The translations under genes were made by a program, and so were the position numbers. Positions 29,126 through 40,282 of a DNA stretch of 64,000 nt are shown in pieces. The DNA comes from Bacteroidia bacterium (lineage in GTDB: Bacteria; Bacteroidota; Bacteroidia; Flavobacteriales; Flavobacteriaceae), in contig JAUIJA010000001.1 in assembly GCA_030431055.1 (NCBI GenBank), positions 740,613-804,612 on the forward strand, given 5' to 3'. A model generated the notes under the pieces. The model was not told the origin of the DNA. It saw only the letters and a program-made list of their open reading frames with translations, and searched no databases. The stretch's first letter is position 1. Each line of letters opens with the position of its first letter.

Positions 29126-30051
29126 TGTTATTGGGTAAACAAAAATATACACAATTAATAAAAGCCGAAGCTCAGCGCCTCGGTTTTTTGTCTTGTGGAG
29201 TTTCGAAAGCAGATTTTTTAGAAGCTGAAGCGCCTCGACTTGAAAATTGGCTAAAAAACGGTTTTCAAGGTGAAATGAATTACATGGAAAATCATTTTGA
29301 TAAGCGACTTGACCCGAGATTACTTGTTGATGGTGCTAAAAGTGTTGTTTCGTTATTATTGAATTATTACCCAAACCAACTTCAAAATGAAGATTCCTAT
29401 AAAATTTCAAAATACGCTTACGGACAAGATTATCATTTTGTAATAAAGGATAAATTAAAGACATTGTTACATTTTATTCAAGAAAATATAGGCGAAGTTT
29501 CTGGACGAGCATTTGTTGATTCTGCTCCAGTTTTAGATAAAGCTTGGGCTGCAAAATCAGGTTTAGGTTGGATAGGAAAACATTCCAATTTATTAACTCA
29601 AAAAACAGGTTCGTTTTATTTTATAGCCGAATTAATTATCGATTTAGAATTAGAATATGATTCGCCTACAACTGATCATTGCGGAACTTGCACTGCTTGT
29701 ATAGATGCTTGCCCAACAGAAGCAATTGTAGCTCCATATGTGGTTGATGGAAGTAAATGTATTTCGTATTTCACAATCGAATTAAAAGATAATTTGCCAC
29801 AAGAAATGAAAGGCAAATTTGACGATTGGATGTTTGGCTGCGATGTTTGCCAAGATGTTTGTCCGTGGAATCGATTTTCAAAACCGCATAATGAACCTGC
29901 TTTTTCACCTAAAGACGAACTCTTGGGTTTTTCTAAAAAGGATTGGGAAGAAATCACAGAAGAAACTTTCAGAAAAGTCTTTCAAAAATCTGCAGTTAAA
30001 CGAACCAAGTTTGAAGGCATAAAACGTAATATAAATTTTATAAAAGAGTAG
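29125..30051 (+). CDS. queG: Epoxyqueuosine reductase QueG
   Basis: The 308-residue iron-sulfur protein performs the last step of queuosine synthesis in tRNA, reducing epoxyqueuosine with cobalamin. Two 4Fe-4S motifs are visible: [12 protein letters not shown] (near 186) and CDVCQDVCP (near 240). The N-terminal part [10 protein letters not shown] and [29 protein letters not shown] is diagnostic. It starts in TAATG overlap with the P450 gene. No riboswitch was seen. Confidence 0.96.
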   Translation: MLLGKQKYTQLIKAEAQRLGFLSCGVSKADFLEAEAPRLENWLKNGFQGEMNYMENHFDKRLDPRLLVDGAKSVVSLLLNYYPNQLQNEDSYKISKYAYGQDYHFVIKDKLKTLLHFIQENIGEVSGRAFVDSAPVLDKAWAAKSGLGWIGKHSNLLTQKTGSFYFIAELIIDLELEYDSPTTDHCGTCTACIDACPTEAIVAPYVVDGSKCISYFTIELKDNLPQEMKGKFDDWMFGCDVCQDVCPWNRFSKPHNEPAFSPKDELLGFSKKDWEEITEETFRKVFQKSAVKRTKFEGIKRNINFIKE

Positions 30052-30082
30052 GTTTAAAATTTTTTTCTTTCGTTGCTTATTT

Positions 30083-30090
30083 TAACTTTG
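30083..30090 (+). promoter_or_regulatory. Promoter -7 box of maeB
   Basis: TAACTTTG matches TAnnTTTG, 23 bases before the maeB start codon. No clear -33 box. Confidence 0.5.
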
Positions 30091-30113
30091 TAAGTTCATA
30101 TAAAACTAATTAT

Positions 30114-32399
30114 ATGCATAGAGATACGAAAAGAAGAGAAGCTCTATTATATCATGCAAAACCTACACCTGGAAAGATTCAGGTATTGCCTACTAAAAAA
30201 TACGCTACGCAAAGAGATTTGTCTTTGGCTTATTCACCAGGAGTAGCAGAGCCTTGTTTAGAAATTTCAAAAGACGTTAACAACGTATATAAATATACCG
30301 CTAAAGGAAACTTAGTTGCTGTAATTTCAAATGGCACCGCTGTTTTAGGTCTTGGAGATATTGGTGCTGAAGCATCAAAGCCAGTAATGGAAGGAAAAGG
30401 TTTATTGTTTAAAATCTTTGCCGATATCGATGTTTTTGATATTGAAGTAGGAACTAAAGATATAGAGGAGTTCATTGCGACTGTTAAAAATATTGCACCA
30501 ACATTTGGCGGAATTAACCTAGAAGATATAAAAGCACCTGAATCTTTTGAAATTGAAAGACGTTTGGTGGAGGAATTAAATATTCCTGTTATGCATGATG
30601 ATCAACACGGAACGGCAATTATTTCTTCAGCAGCACTGTTAAACGCTTTAGATTTAGCTGAGAAAGACATTGATAAAGTTAAAGTAGTTGTTTCTGGAGC
30701 AGGTTCTGCAGCATTAGCTTGTGCTAATTTATATGTTTTATTAGGTGTAAGAGTAGAAAACATCTTAATGTTTGATAAAGACGGAATGTTAACTACTTGT
30801 CGTGAAGATTTGTCTAACTTACAAATGAAGTATGCAAAGTCTTGCGAACCTAAATCTTTACAAGAAGCTATAAGAGGAGCAGATGTATTTTTAGGATTGT
30901 CTGTTGGAAATGTGTTAACTCCAGAAATGCTATTGACAATGAGCGATAATCCTATTGTTTTTGCAATGGCAAATCCGGTTCCTGAAATCGATTATGATTT
31001 AGCGATTAAAACTCGTGAAGATATAATTATGGCAACAGGTCGTTCAGATCATCCTAATCAAGTAAACAATGTGTTAGGTTTTCCTTATATTTTTAGAGGT
31101 GCTTTAGATGTTAGAGCGACAAAGATTAACGAAGAAATGAAAATGGCTGCTGTTCGCGCTCTAGCCGAATTAGCAAAAACGCCAGTTCCAGAACAAGTTA
31201 ATATTGCTTACGGAGAAACGAAATTAAATTTTGGGCGTGATTATATTATTCCGAAACCTTTTGATCCTAGATTGATTGCGGTTGTTGCACCAGCAGTTGC
31301 TAAAGCGGCAATGGAATCAGGTGTTGCACAAGTTGAAATTCAAGATTGGCAAAAATACGAACATGATTTATTAGACCGATTAGGTTCTGATAATAAGATG
31401 ATTCGTATGTTAATGAATCGTGCGAAAACTAACCCGAAACGTGTAATTTTTGCAGAAGCAGATCATTTAGATGTTTTAAAAGCGGCGCAAATTGTTTACG
31501 AAGAGAAAATCGGTCAACCAATTCTTTTAGGAAATAGCGAAATTATTCAAGAGCTGAAAGAGGAAATTGGTTTCGATGCCGATGTTGTTATTATCGATCC
31601 AAAAACTAAAGAAGAAAGCGAAAGAAGAAAACGCTATGCAGAAGTTTTTTGGAAAACACGTCAAAGAAGAGGAATTACCTTATTAGAAGCTGAAAAATGG
31701 ATGCGTGAACGTAACTATTTTGCTTTAATGATGGTAAATGAGGGCGAAGCAGATGCTTTAGTTACAGGTTATTCAAGAAGTTATCCTTCGGTTGTAAAGC
31801 CTGTTATGGAATTAATTGAAAAGCAACAAGGTGTTACGCGTATTGCAACAACAAATATGATGCTAACAAGTCGCGGACCAATGTTTTTGTCTGATACGGC
31901 AATTAATCCAAATCCTTCAGCTGAAGATTTAGCAAAAATTGCATTGATGACAGCAAAGACTGTTAGAATGTTCGGAATTGAACCTGTAATAGCAATGGTT
32001 TCTTTTTCAAACTATGGTTCGTCAAATAATGAAAGTTCAAAAAAGATAAGAGAAGCGGTTGCTTATTTACATAAGTATTATCCTGATTTAATTGTAGATG
32101 GTGAAGTTCAAGCCGATTTTGCCTTAAACCCTGAGTTGTTACAAAGCAAATTCCCGTTTTCTAAAATTGGAAATAAAAAAGTAAATGTTTTAATCTTTCC
32201 TAACTTAGATGCGGCTAATATTACTTACAAGATGATGAAGGAATTGAATAAATCTGATTCTATTGGTCCAATTATGCTTGGTTTAGATAAACCTGTTCAT
32301 ATTTTTCAATTAGGAGCAAGTGTAGAAGAAATGGTAAGTATGGCTTCGGTAGCAGTTGTAGATGCGCAAGAAAAAGAACGAAGAAGTAAGAAAAACTAA
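30114..32399 (+). CDS. maeB: NADP-dependent malic enzyme with phosphotransacetylase-like domain
   Basis: The 761-residue enzyme makes pyruvate and NADPH from malate. Residues 1-430 are the malic enzyme, with SPGVAEPC, the nucleotide loop VVVSGAGSAALACANLY and the MANPVPEID stretch. Residues about 430-761 match phosphate acetyltransferase (NPKRVIFAEADHLDVLKAA, MLTSRGPMFLSDTAINPNP), which in MaeB proteins has no enzymatic role but binds acetyl-CoA as a regulator. The fusion length is typical. It is followed by ruvA after 6 bases, so maeB and ruvA are probably cotranscribed. Confidence 0.96.
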   Translation: MHRDTKRREALLYHAKPTPGKIQVLPTKKYATQRDLSLAYSPGVAEPCLEISKDVNNVYKYTAKGNLVAVISNGTAVLGLGDIGAEASKPVMEGKGLLFKIFADIDVFDIEVGTKDIEEFIATVKNIAPTFGGINLEDIKAPESFEIERRLVEELNIPVMHDDQHGTAIISSAALLNALDLAEKDIDKVKVVVSGAGSAALACANLYVLLGVRVENILMFDKDGMLTTCREDLSNLQMKYAKSCEPKSLQEAIRGADVFLGLSVGNVLTPEMLLTMSDNPIVFAMANPVPEIDYDLAIKTREDIIMATGRSDHPNQVNNVLGFPYIFRGALDVRATKINEEMKMAAVRALAELAKTPVPEQVNIAYGETKLNFGRDYIIPKPFDPRLIAVVAPAVAKAAMESGVAQVEIQDWQKYEHDLLDRLGSDNKMIRMLMNRAKTNPKRVIFAEADHLDVLKAAQIVYEEKIGQPILLGNSEIIQELKEEIGFDADVVIIDPKTKEESERRKRYAEVFWKTRQRRGITLLEAEKWMRERNYFALMMVNEGEADALVTGYSRSYPSVVKPVMELIEKQQGVTRIATTNMMLTSRGPMFLSDTAINPNPSAEDLAKIALMTAKTVRMFGIEPVIAMVSFSNYGSSNNESSKKIREAVAYLHKYYPDLIVDGEVQADFALNPELLQSKFPFSKIGNKKVNVLIFPNLDAANITYKMMKELNKSDSIGPIMLGLDKPVHIFQLGASVEEMVSMASVAVVDAQEKERRSKKN

Positions 32400-32405
32400 A
32401 GTTTG

Positions 32406-32987
32406 ATGATAGCACATATTCAAGGAAGATTAGTAGAAAAAACACCAACTGATGTCGTGATTGAATGTAATGGAGTAGGTTATTTTATCAATATTTCATT
32501 GCATACTTTTTCTCAAATTCCTGATGGTGAAAACTTGAAGTTATTTACGTTTTTGCAAGTTCGTGAAGATGCGCATACACTGTATGGTTTTGTAGAGAAA
32601 CAAGAAAGAGAATTATTTAAGTTATTGATTTCGGTTTCTGGTGTTGGAGCTAATACAGCAAGAACAATGTTGTCTTCGCTACAACCAGAACAAATTATTC
32701 AAGCAATTGCATCAAATGATGTTGCTTCTATCCAAAGTGTAAAAGGAATTGGTGCAAAAACAGCACAACGTGTAATACTAGATTTAAAAGATAAAGTATT
32801 GAAAATATACGATTTAGAAGATGTTTCTGTTGTTTCAAACAATACAAACAAAGATGAAGCGTTATCTGCATTAGAGGTTCTTGGATTCAATAGAAAATCT
32901 GCAGGAAAAATCGTCGATAAAATTATTAAAGAAGTTCCAAATGCTTCTGTAGAAGAATTAATAAAACAAGCGTTAAAAAGTTTATAA
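32406..32987 (+). CDS. ruvA: Holliday junction DNA-binding protein RuvA
   Basis: The 193-residue protein begins MIAHIQGRL, the OB-fold strand of RuvA, with the VSGVGANTARTML and VKGIGAKTAQRVILDLKDK helix-hairpin-helix motifs (near 70-130) and a C-terminal RuvB-binding domain near 145-193. ATG at 32406 was chosen over the TTG immediately upstream. It lies between maeB and sprA, with one base before the sprA TTG. Confidence 0.96.
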   Translation: MIAHIQGRLVEKTPTDVVIECNGVGYFINISLHTFSQIPDGENLKLFTFLQVREDAHTLYGFVEKQERELFKLLISVSGVGANTARTMLSSLQPEQIIQAIASNDVASIQSVKGIGAKTAQRVILDLKDKVLKIYDLEDVSVVSNNTNKDEALSALEVLGFNRKSAGKIVDKIIKEVPNASVEELIKQALKSL

Positions 32988-32988
32988 T

Positions 32989-35900
32989 TTGGATCAAAAT
33001 ATTGTATATAAAGTTTTTACAAAAACATTAAATGTTTTTAGAATTCTGTTTGTGTTACTACCTGCTATCGCATTTGCACAAGTAGAAGAAGAACAAGATA
33101 CTGTTAAAGATGGTGTTGATTTAGGAAAAGTTGAAATCCCAAACCCAACGAGCATAGTAGAAGCCTATACTTATGATCCAGTTACTGATAGATATATTTA
33201 CACCAATACTTTTGATGGTTTTAATGTAAATTATCCTGTTGTATTAACGCCAGAACAATATCAAGAATTGGTTTTACGTGAAGAGATGCGTAAATATTAC
33301 CAAGAAAAATCGGCTGCTATCGATGATAAATCAGAAGACGATGAAGCGAAAAAGAATTTATTGCCAAGATATTATGTGAATTCTAAGTTTTTTGAAGCAA
33401 TTTTTGGAAGTAATACAATTGATATTAAACCAACAGGTTCTGTAGAAATTGATTTAGGTGTTCGTTTCACGAAGCAAGATAACCCTTCATTTTCACCAAG
33501 AAATAGAAAAACGACTACTTTCGATTTTGATCAAAGAATAAGTGTTGGGCTTCAAGGGAAAGTTGGAACACGATTAAACGTAAATGTAAACTATGACACT
33601 GAATCAAATTTTGCTTTTCAAAACCTTATTAAGTTAGAATATGGTTCAAATGAAGACGATATTATTCAAAAACTAGAAGTTGGTAATGTTAGTTTTCCAC
33701 TTTCCAATTCATTAATTAGAGGCGCACAAAGTCTATTTGGTGTTAAAGCGCAGCTTCAATTTGGTAAAACTACTGTAACAGGTGTTTTTTCTGAACAAAA
33801 ATCTCAAACTAAAACAGTTACATCTCAAGGCGGAGGAACATTACAAGACTTTAGTTTCTTTGCTCAAGAATATGATGCAAATAGACACTTTTTTTTATCG
33901 CAATACTTTAGAGATAAATATGATAAAGGTTTAGAGAATTATCCATATGTTAATAGTCGTGTGCAAATTACACGCTTAGAAGTTTGGGTAACAAATAAAC
34001 AAAATAGAGTAAATACTACAGAAAATAATATTAGAAATATTGTTGCCTTGCAAGATTTAGGTGAAGGTCCACTTTCAACATTATTACCGCAAGAAATTGT
34101 TGCTATTGATTTAGGTGTAAATGGAGGCTTTTTTGGTTCTACAGTTATAGATACACCTACCGATAACAAAAACAATCAGTTTAACCCAAATAATATTGGA
34201 AGTAATTTTTTAAACCCACAAATACGTGATGTTGCTACGGCAAATAATGGTTTTAATATTACAGGTATGGAAGAGGGTACTGATTATGCAAAATTAGAAA
34301 ATGCCCGTAAATTAAATGCTTCGGAATACACTTATCACCAACAATTAGGTTACATCTCATTAAATCAAAAGTTAGAAAATGATGAAGTTTTAGCTGTTGC
34401 TTTTCAATACACAATTGGAGACGAAGTATATCAAGTAGGAGAATTTGGTACAGATGGAGTTGATGCTACAAATGTTGATAATGCGGGAGTTCCATCTTCA
34501 CAAGCGTTGCTTTTAAAGCTGTTGAAAAGCAACTTAACAATCGTAAATAACACGGTAACAAGTGGTGATTATACAATGCCAATTTGGAACTTAATGATGA
34601 AGAATATTTATCAAATTCCAGGAGCATATCAGTTACAACAAGAAGATTTTAAATTAAATATTTTCTACACAGATCCTTCACCATTAAATTACATTACAGA
34701 TGCAAGTGCTGCGTTACCAGATTTGCCAGCCGATGTTGAAGATACTCCGTTGCTTCGAGTTTTTAAAGTAGATGAACTTAACTACACAAATGATAGACAA
34801 GATGGAGGTGATGGTTTTTTTGATTTTATTCCAGGAATAACAATCGATCAGCAGTACGGAAGAATTATTTTTACAACGAAAGAACCTTTTGGAGAACATC
34901 TTTTTAATAAGCTTAATACTTCGGTTTCGGAAGATTATGATGATGAATTAACTTATAATGAAAATCAATCAAAATATGTTTTTAGAAACCTTTATAAATT
35001 AACTCAAGCAGCAGCTTTACAAGAAAGTGAAAAAAATAAATTTCAATTAAAAGGTCGTTTTAAATCCTCTGGTGGAGATGGAATTTCAATAGGAGCATTT
35101 AATGTTCCACAAGGTTCAGTTGTGGTTACTGCTGGTGGAAGAGTTTTAGTAGAAGGTGTAGATTACACAGTAAATTATATGGCTGGAAAAGTTCAAATTT
35201 TAGATCCAGCATTACAAGCTTCTAATACACCAATTGAGATTTCGGTGGAAAACAATTCAGTTTTCGGACAACAAACACGTCGTTTTTGGGGAGTTAATGT
35301 TGAGCATCAATTCAATGAGAAGTTTATGATTGGTGCAACTTTGTTACGATTAAGTGAAAGACCATTTACAAATAAATCAAACTACGGTCAAGAATCTACT
35401 AATAATACGATTTTTGGAGTTAATACAAATTTCTCTACAGAGGCTCCATTTTTAACACGACTAGTTAATAAATTACCAAACATAGATACAGATGTACCTT
35501 CAAATATCTCGTTTAGAGGAGAAATAGCTTACCTGATGCCTGGAGCTTCTAAAGCAGATCAATTTAATGGAGAAGCTACAACATATGTGGATGATTTTGA
35601 AGGTTCACAAACAACAATAGATTTACGAACACCTACTTCATGGACATTAGCGAGCGTGCCTCTTGAAGGTAACTTTGACAACACTGCAACGAGTGATGAG
35701 CCGCCTACTGACGATCCAACTATAGGTGATAAAAGAGCGAAATTATCTTGGTATACAATAGATCCAGTTTTCTATACACAAACACCTGGAGGAATAAGTA
35801 ACAATGACTTGTCGTTAAACAGGACAAGAAGAATTTATTATGATGAGTTATATCCAAATTTAGATATAGCGCAAGGTCAGCAAACTGTAATTAACACATT

Positions 35901-38900
35901 AGATTTAACGTATTACCCAACTGAAAGAGGTCCATATAATTTTAATTCTGCAATTGCAGGTACGGGAACTTTTAGCAATGTGGAAGCTCCAGATAATTGG
36001 GGAGGTATTATGCGAGCTATAACATCTACAAATTTTGAACAAGCAAATGTAGAATATATTCAATTTTGGGTAATGAATCCTTACTACAATAGTGGGAATA
36101 TAAACCCAAGTGATGTACAAGATCCAACAAACACAGGAAAAATAGTTTTTAATCTAGGAGAAATTTCAGAGGATATTTTAAAAGATGGAAGAAAACTGTA
36201 TGAAAATGGGTTGCCTGAAGCTGGTTCGTCAAGTCCAACAGTGCAAACAAATTGGGGACAAGTTCCTGCATCTCAATCACTAATTTACGCTTTCGACTCT
36301 GAAGAATCTAATAGAAATAGACAAGATGCTGGTTTTGATGGTCTGCTAGATGATGATGAAGCTATTAAGTTTCCAGCTTATTCTGCTTATCCTGATCCGG
36401 CAGGAGATAACTATCAGTTTTATTTATCAGCAACAGGAGATGTTTTAAATCGTTATAAGAATTATAATGGTTTTCAAGGAAATTCACCTGTAAATGTAAC
36501 TGATACAAATAGAGGAAATACAACTTATCCTGATGTAGAAGATATCAACCGAGATAATACAATGAATACTATTAATTCATATTTTATTTATGAAGTTGAT
36601 ATGGGACCGAACCCAGTTGTTGGTCAAAATTTTGTTTCTGATATACGAACTACTACTGAGTCAAGTTTACCAAATGGAGGCTCAACAGATGTGCAATGGG
36701 TACAATATAAAATTCCAATACAAGATTTAACTAACACTAATAAAGTAGGTTCAATTGAAGATTTGAGATCCGTTCGATTCATTAGAATGTATTTAACTGG
36801 TTTTAGAAATGAAGTAACATTTCGTTTTGGTGCTTTAGATTTAGTAAGAGGAGAATGGAGAAGATTCACTAATAGCTTAGACGACGATATTGCAGATACA
36901 GATCCTAGTGATGATGATACTGGTTTTGATGTGGTTTCATTGAATATTCAAGAAAACGCAAACAGAAGTCCAATTAAGTATGTTACACCACCAGGTGTAG
37001 AACGTGAACAGTTGTATAATAACAACACGGTTATTAATCAGAACGAACAATCCCTATCTCTTCGCGTTTATGATCCAACGGGTGGAACTGTAAATGGATT
37101 AGAAGCTGGAGATTCACGAGCAGTTTTTAAAAATGTAAATGTAGATATGCGACAATTTAAAAAGTTGCGTATGTTTTTACATGCTGAAGCAGTCCAAACT
37201 ACTGCTGGAACACCAGATCCTAGTTTAGCTGATGATGAGTTGACTGCTTTTATTCGTATTGGTAACGATTTTACAGAGAACTTTTATCAAATTGAAATTC
37301 CGTTAAAATTGACAACTTTTGGTTCAACTTCACCGAGTGATATCTGGCCTTCAGAAAATGAAATGGAATTACCATTAAAGTTATTAACTACAATTAAATC
37401 TAGAAAAATTAGCGATAATTTAGGTCTTCCAGATGCAAACGGAATTTATTTTGTTAATGAAAGTGCATTAGGTTCTTCTGAAAATAAAATGACAATAGGA
37501 ATTAAAGGTAATCCTAACTTTGGTTTGGTAAGAACGATAATGTTAGGTATTAAAAATAAAACAGGAAGTGTTAAAAGAGGAGAGGTTTGGTTTAATGAGC
37601 TTCGTTTGTCTGATATGGACAATAAAGGAGGTTATGCTGCAGTTGCTAATTTAGACGCAAACCTAGCAGATTTTGCAAATATTACTGCGACAACACGTGT
37701 TAGTACAATTGGTTTTGGAGGAATTGAAGAAGGACCAAATGAAAGAAGCCGAGAAGATTTGTTTCAGTATGATGTGGTTACAGATGTTAATTTAGGTCAG
37801 TTGTTACCAAAAAAGTGGGGAATTAATCTTCCATTTAATTATGCGGTAGGAGAGGAAACAATTACGCCTAAGTATGATCCTTTTTATCAAGATATTGAAT
37901 TAGAACAGCTACTCGATGAAACAACAAATGCAGATGATAGAGCTAATATTGAAAATAGAGCAGTTGACTATACAAAACGAACAAGCTTAAACTTTATTGG
38001 TGTTAAGAAAAATCGTGCGCCTGAACAAAAACAACATTTTTATGATGTTGAAAATTTAACGCTTTCATATTCATTTAATGAAACGTATCATAGAGATTAT
38101 GAAATAGAAAATTCGATAGATCAACAAAACAGAACGTCTTTAGATTACGCTTATAGTTTTAAGCCAAAGACAATCGAACCATTTAAAAAATCTAAGAGAC
38201 TAAAAAGTAAATACTATCAGCTTTTAAAAGATTTTAATTTCAACTTTTTGCCTTCTAATGTTTCGTTTAGTTCAAATATAATTCGTCAATATAATCGCCA
38301 GCAATATAGGTTAGTAGATGTACAAGGTATTGGACTAGAGGCGTTATATAGAAGAAATTATTTCTTTAATTATAACTATGGTTTTAATTATAACTTAACA
38401 AAATCATTAAAATTAAATTATCAAGCTTCATCAAGTAACATTGTTAAAAATTATATTGACCCAAGTGGTGTTGTTAATAACGAATTAGATATTTGGGATC
38501 AATATTGGGATATAGGTGATCCTAATCAACATACTCAGCAAATTGTTGTTAATTATGATTTACCATTAAATAAGTTGCCATTTTTAAGCTTCTTAAAGGC
38601 AAATTATACTTATACTGGAGATTATAATTGGCAAAGAGCTTCTACAGCATTTTCTACGGTTACTGCAGATGATGGTATAACATATCAATTAGGAAACACA
38701 ATTCAAAATGCAAATTCCCATAAATTGAATGCCAACTTAAATATGGATTTATTCTATAAATACATTGGCTTAACAGGGAAGAAAAAAACTAAAAAAGGGA
38801 AAAATAAACCTAAAGAAAACGCAATTCCAAAACCTGGACAAAAAGTTACTGCAAATAAAAATATTAAGAAAACCGAAGGAAATGTTTTTGTTGAAGGTCT

Positions 38901-40218
38901 AAAAGGTGTTTTAATGAGTGTTAAAAACATTCAGTTTAATTATACTGAAACAAACGGAACGGTGCTTCCAGGTTATTTACCAAGTTTAGGTTTCTTTGGT
39001 ACTTCACGTCCAACTTTAGGGTTTGTTTTTGGTAGTCAATCAGATGTGCGTTACAAAGCTGCACAAAACGGTTGGTTGACAGAATTTCCAGAGTTTAATC
39101 AAAATTACACACAAGTAAGTACAAAACAACTAAATATTACATCGCAAGTTGAACCATTTAAGGATTTAAAAATTGACATTAATGCGGAGAGAATGCTGAT
39201 GGAAAATTATTCAGAACAGTTTGATGTTTCTGGAGGTCAATACAATTCTCGTTCACCTTATAATACAGGTAATTTTAATATTTCAACAATTCTAATAAAA
39301 ACATCTTTCCAGCAAAGTGATGAAAATTTCTCCGAAGCATTTCAAACGTTTAGAGATAATAGAATTAAAGTAGCAGATAAGTTAGCTGAACAATATTATG
39401 GTAATACAACTTTTCCTAGAGATGTTGAAGGTTATCCTGTAGGTTTTGGAAAAAACAGCCAACAAGTTCTATTACCTTCTTTTATTTCTGCTTATTCAGG
39501 AAGAGATGTTAGTAAAACATCAACAGGAATCTTTAGAGATATTCCATTGCCAAATTGGAATATAAAATATACAGGATTAATGCGCTACAAATTCTTTAAA
39601 GATACATTTAAGCGATTCTCTTTACAACATGGTTATAGAGCAAGTTATAATATTAACGGATTTACTTCAAATCTTAATAATGATCCAATAGATGCAAACG
39701 GAAACTTTTACGCAAAAACAATTGTGTCTAATGTAAACTTAACGGAACAGTTTAATCCGTTAATGAAAATTGACTTAGAAATGAAAAATTCAATCCGAAT
39801 TTTAGCGGAAATGAAAAAAGATCGTTCCTTAAATATGAGTTTTGCTAATAATTTACTAACTGAAGTGAGTGGAAATGAATATACAATTGGTTTAGGGTAT
39901 AGAATTAAAGATGTAACTATCAACTCAGCTTTAGCAGATAATCCTATGGGTGTAATAAAGAGTGATATTAACTTAAAAGCAGATTTTACTTTAAGAAAAA
40001 ATAAAACGATTGTTCGTTATTTAGACTATAATAATAACGAATTAGGTGGCGGACAAGATATGTGGTCGGTTAAGTTTACTGCAGATTATTCTTTCAGCAG
40101 AAATTTAACGGCAATTTTCTATTACGATCATCAGTTTTCACAAGCGGTTATTTCAACATCATTTCCTATTACAAACATCCGAGCAGGTTTAACAATTCGA
40201 TATAATTTTGGTAATTAA
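32989..40218 (+). CDS. sprA: SprA, T9SS outer-membrane translocon / gliding motility protein
   Basis: At 2409 residues this matches SprA, the very large outer-membrane beta-barrel through which type IX cargo leaves the cell; in F. johnsoniae SprA is needed for secretion and gliding. A signal peptide (LFVLLPAIAFAQ) is followed by alternating beta-rich stretches, and the C-terminal residues GLTIRYNFGN end in the aromatic-rich form of outer-membrane barrels. The start is TTG at 32989, one base after ruvA, since TAA at 32974 closes the frame and no ATG follows before the signal peptide. Translation is therefore probably coupled to ruvA. Cargo candidates in the window include the surface protein at 60719. 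Confidence 0.93.
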   Translation: MDQNIVYKVFTKTLNVFRILFVLLPAIAFAQVEEEQDTVKDGVDLGKVEIPNPTSIVEAYTYDPVTDRYIYTNTFDGFNVNYPVVLTPEQYQELVLREEMRKYYQEKSAAIDDKSEDDEAKKNLLPRYYVNSKFFEAIFGSNTIDIKPTGSVEIDLGVRFTKQDNPSFSPRNRKTTTFDFDQRISVGLQGKVGTRLNVNVNYDTESNFAFQNLIKLEYGSNEDDIIQKLEVGNVSFPLSNSLIRGAQSLFGVKAQLQFGKTTVTGVFSEQKSQTKTVTSQGGGTLQDFSFFAQEYDANRHFFLSQYFRDKYDKGLENYPYVNSRVQITRLEVWVTNKQNRVNTTENNIRNIVALQDLGEGPLSTLLPQEIVAIDLGVNGGFFGSTVIDTPTDNKNNQFNPNNIGSNFLNPQIRDVATANNGFNITGMEEGTDYAKLENARKLNASEYTYHQQLGYISLNQKLENDEVLAVAFQYTIGDEVYQVGEFGTDGVDATNVDNAGVPSSQALLLKLLKSNLTIVNNTVTSGDYTMPIWNLMMKNIYQIPGAYQLQQEDFKLNIFYTDPSPLNYITDASAALPDLPADVEDTPLLRVFKVDELNYTNDRQDGGDGFFDFIPGITIDQQYGRIIFTTKEPFGEHLFNKLNTSVSEDYDDELTYNENQSKYVFRNLYKLTQAAALQESEKNKFQLKGRFKSSGGDGISIGAFNVPQGSVVVTAGGRVLVEGVDYTVNYMAGKVQILDPALQASNTPIEISVENNSVFGQQTRRFWGVNVEHQFNEKFMIGATLLRLSERPFTNKSNYGQESTNNTIFGVNTNFSTEAPFLTRLVNKLPNIDTDVPSNISFRGEIAYLMPGASKADQFNGEATTYVDDFEGSQTTIDLRTPTSWTLASVPLEGNFDNTATSDEPPTDDPTIGDKRAKLSWYTIDPVFYTQTPGGISNNDLSLNRTRRIYYDELYPNLDIAQGQQTVINTLDLTYYPTERGPYNFNSAIAGTGTFSNVEAPDNWGGIMRAITSTNFEQANVEYIQFWVMNPYYNSGNINPSDVQDPTNTGKIVFNLGEISEDILKDGRKLYENGLPEAGSSSPTVQTNWGQVPASQSLIYAFDSEESNRNRQDAGFDGLLDDDEAIKFPAYSAYPDPAGDNYQFYLSATGDVLNRYKNYNGFQGNSPVNVTDTNRGNTTYPDVEDINRDNTMNTINSYFIYEVDMGPNPVVGQNFVSDIRTTTESSLPNGGSTDVQWVQYKIPIQDLTNTNKVGSIEDLRSVRFIRMYLTGFRNEVTFRFGALDLVRGEWRRFTNSLDDDIADTDPSDDDTGFDVVSLNIQENANRSPIKYVTPPGVEREQLYNNNTVINQNEQSLSLRVYDPTGGTVNGLEAGDSRAVFKNVNVDMRQFKKLRMFLHAEAVQTTAGTPDPSLADDELTAFIRIGNDFTENFYQIEIPLKLTTFGSTSPSDIWPSENEMELPLKLLTTIKSRKISDNLGLPDANGIYFVNESALGSSENKMTIGIKGNPNFGLVRTIMLGIKNKTGSVKRGEVWFNELRLSDMDNKGGYAAVANLDANLADFANITATTRVSTIGFGGIEEGPNERSREDLFQYDVVTDVNLGQLLPKKWGINLPFNYAVGEETITPKYDPFYQDIELEQLLDETTNADDRANIENRAVDYTKRTSLNFIGVKKNRAPEQKQHFYDVENLTLSYSFNETYHRDYEIENSIDQQNRTSLDYAYSFKPKTIEPFKKSKRLKSKYYQLLKDFNFNFLPSNVSFSSNIIRQYNRQQYRLVDVQGIGLEALYRRNYFFNYNYGFNYNLTKSLKLNYQASSSNIVKNYIDPSGVVNNELDIWDQYWDIGDPNQHTQQIVVNYDLPLNKLPFLSFLKANYTYTGDYNWQRASTAFSTVTADDGITYQLGNTIQNANSHKLNANLNMDLFYKYIGLTGKKKTKKGKNKPKENAIPKPGQKVTANKNIKKTEGNVFVEGLKGVLMSVKNIQFNYTETNGTVLPGYLPSLGFFGTSRPTLGFVFGSQSDVRYKAAQNGWLTEFPEFNQNYTQVSTKQLNITSQVEPFKDLKIDINAERMLMENYSEQFDVSGGQYNSRSPYNTGNFNISTILIKTSFQQSDENFSEAFQTFRDNRIKVADKLAEQYYGNTTFPRDVEGYPVGFGKNSQQVLLPSFISAYSGRDVSKTSTGIFRDIPLPNWNIKYTGLMRYKFFKDTFKRFSLQHGYRASYNINGFTSNLNNDPIDANGNFYAKTIVSNVNLTEQFNPLMKIDLEMKNSIRILAEMKKDRSLNMSFANNLLTEVSGNEYTIGLGYRIKDVTINSALADNPMGVIKSDINLKADFTLRKNKTIVRYLDYNNNELGGGQDMWSVKFTADYSFSRNLTAIFYYDHQFSQAVISTSFPITNIRAGLTIRYNFGN

Positions 40219-40254
40219 TCACAAAAAAGTGTTTCAGAATTAAATTAATACATT

Positions 40255-40262
40255 TACATTTG
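40255..40262 (+). promoter_or_regulatory. Promoter -7 box of gcvH
   Basis: TACATTTG matches TAnnTTTG, 20 bases before the gcvH start codon. Confidence 0.55.
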
Positions 40263-40282
40263 CTCAATAAATAAAAAACACA

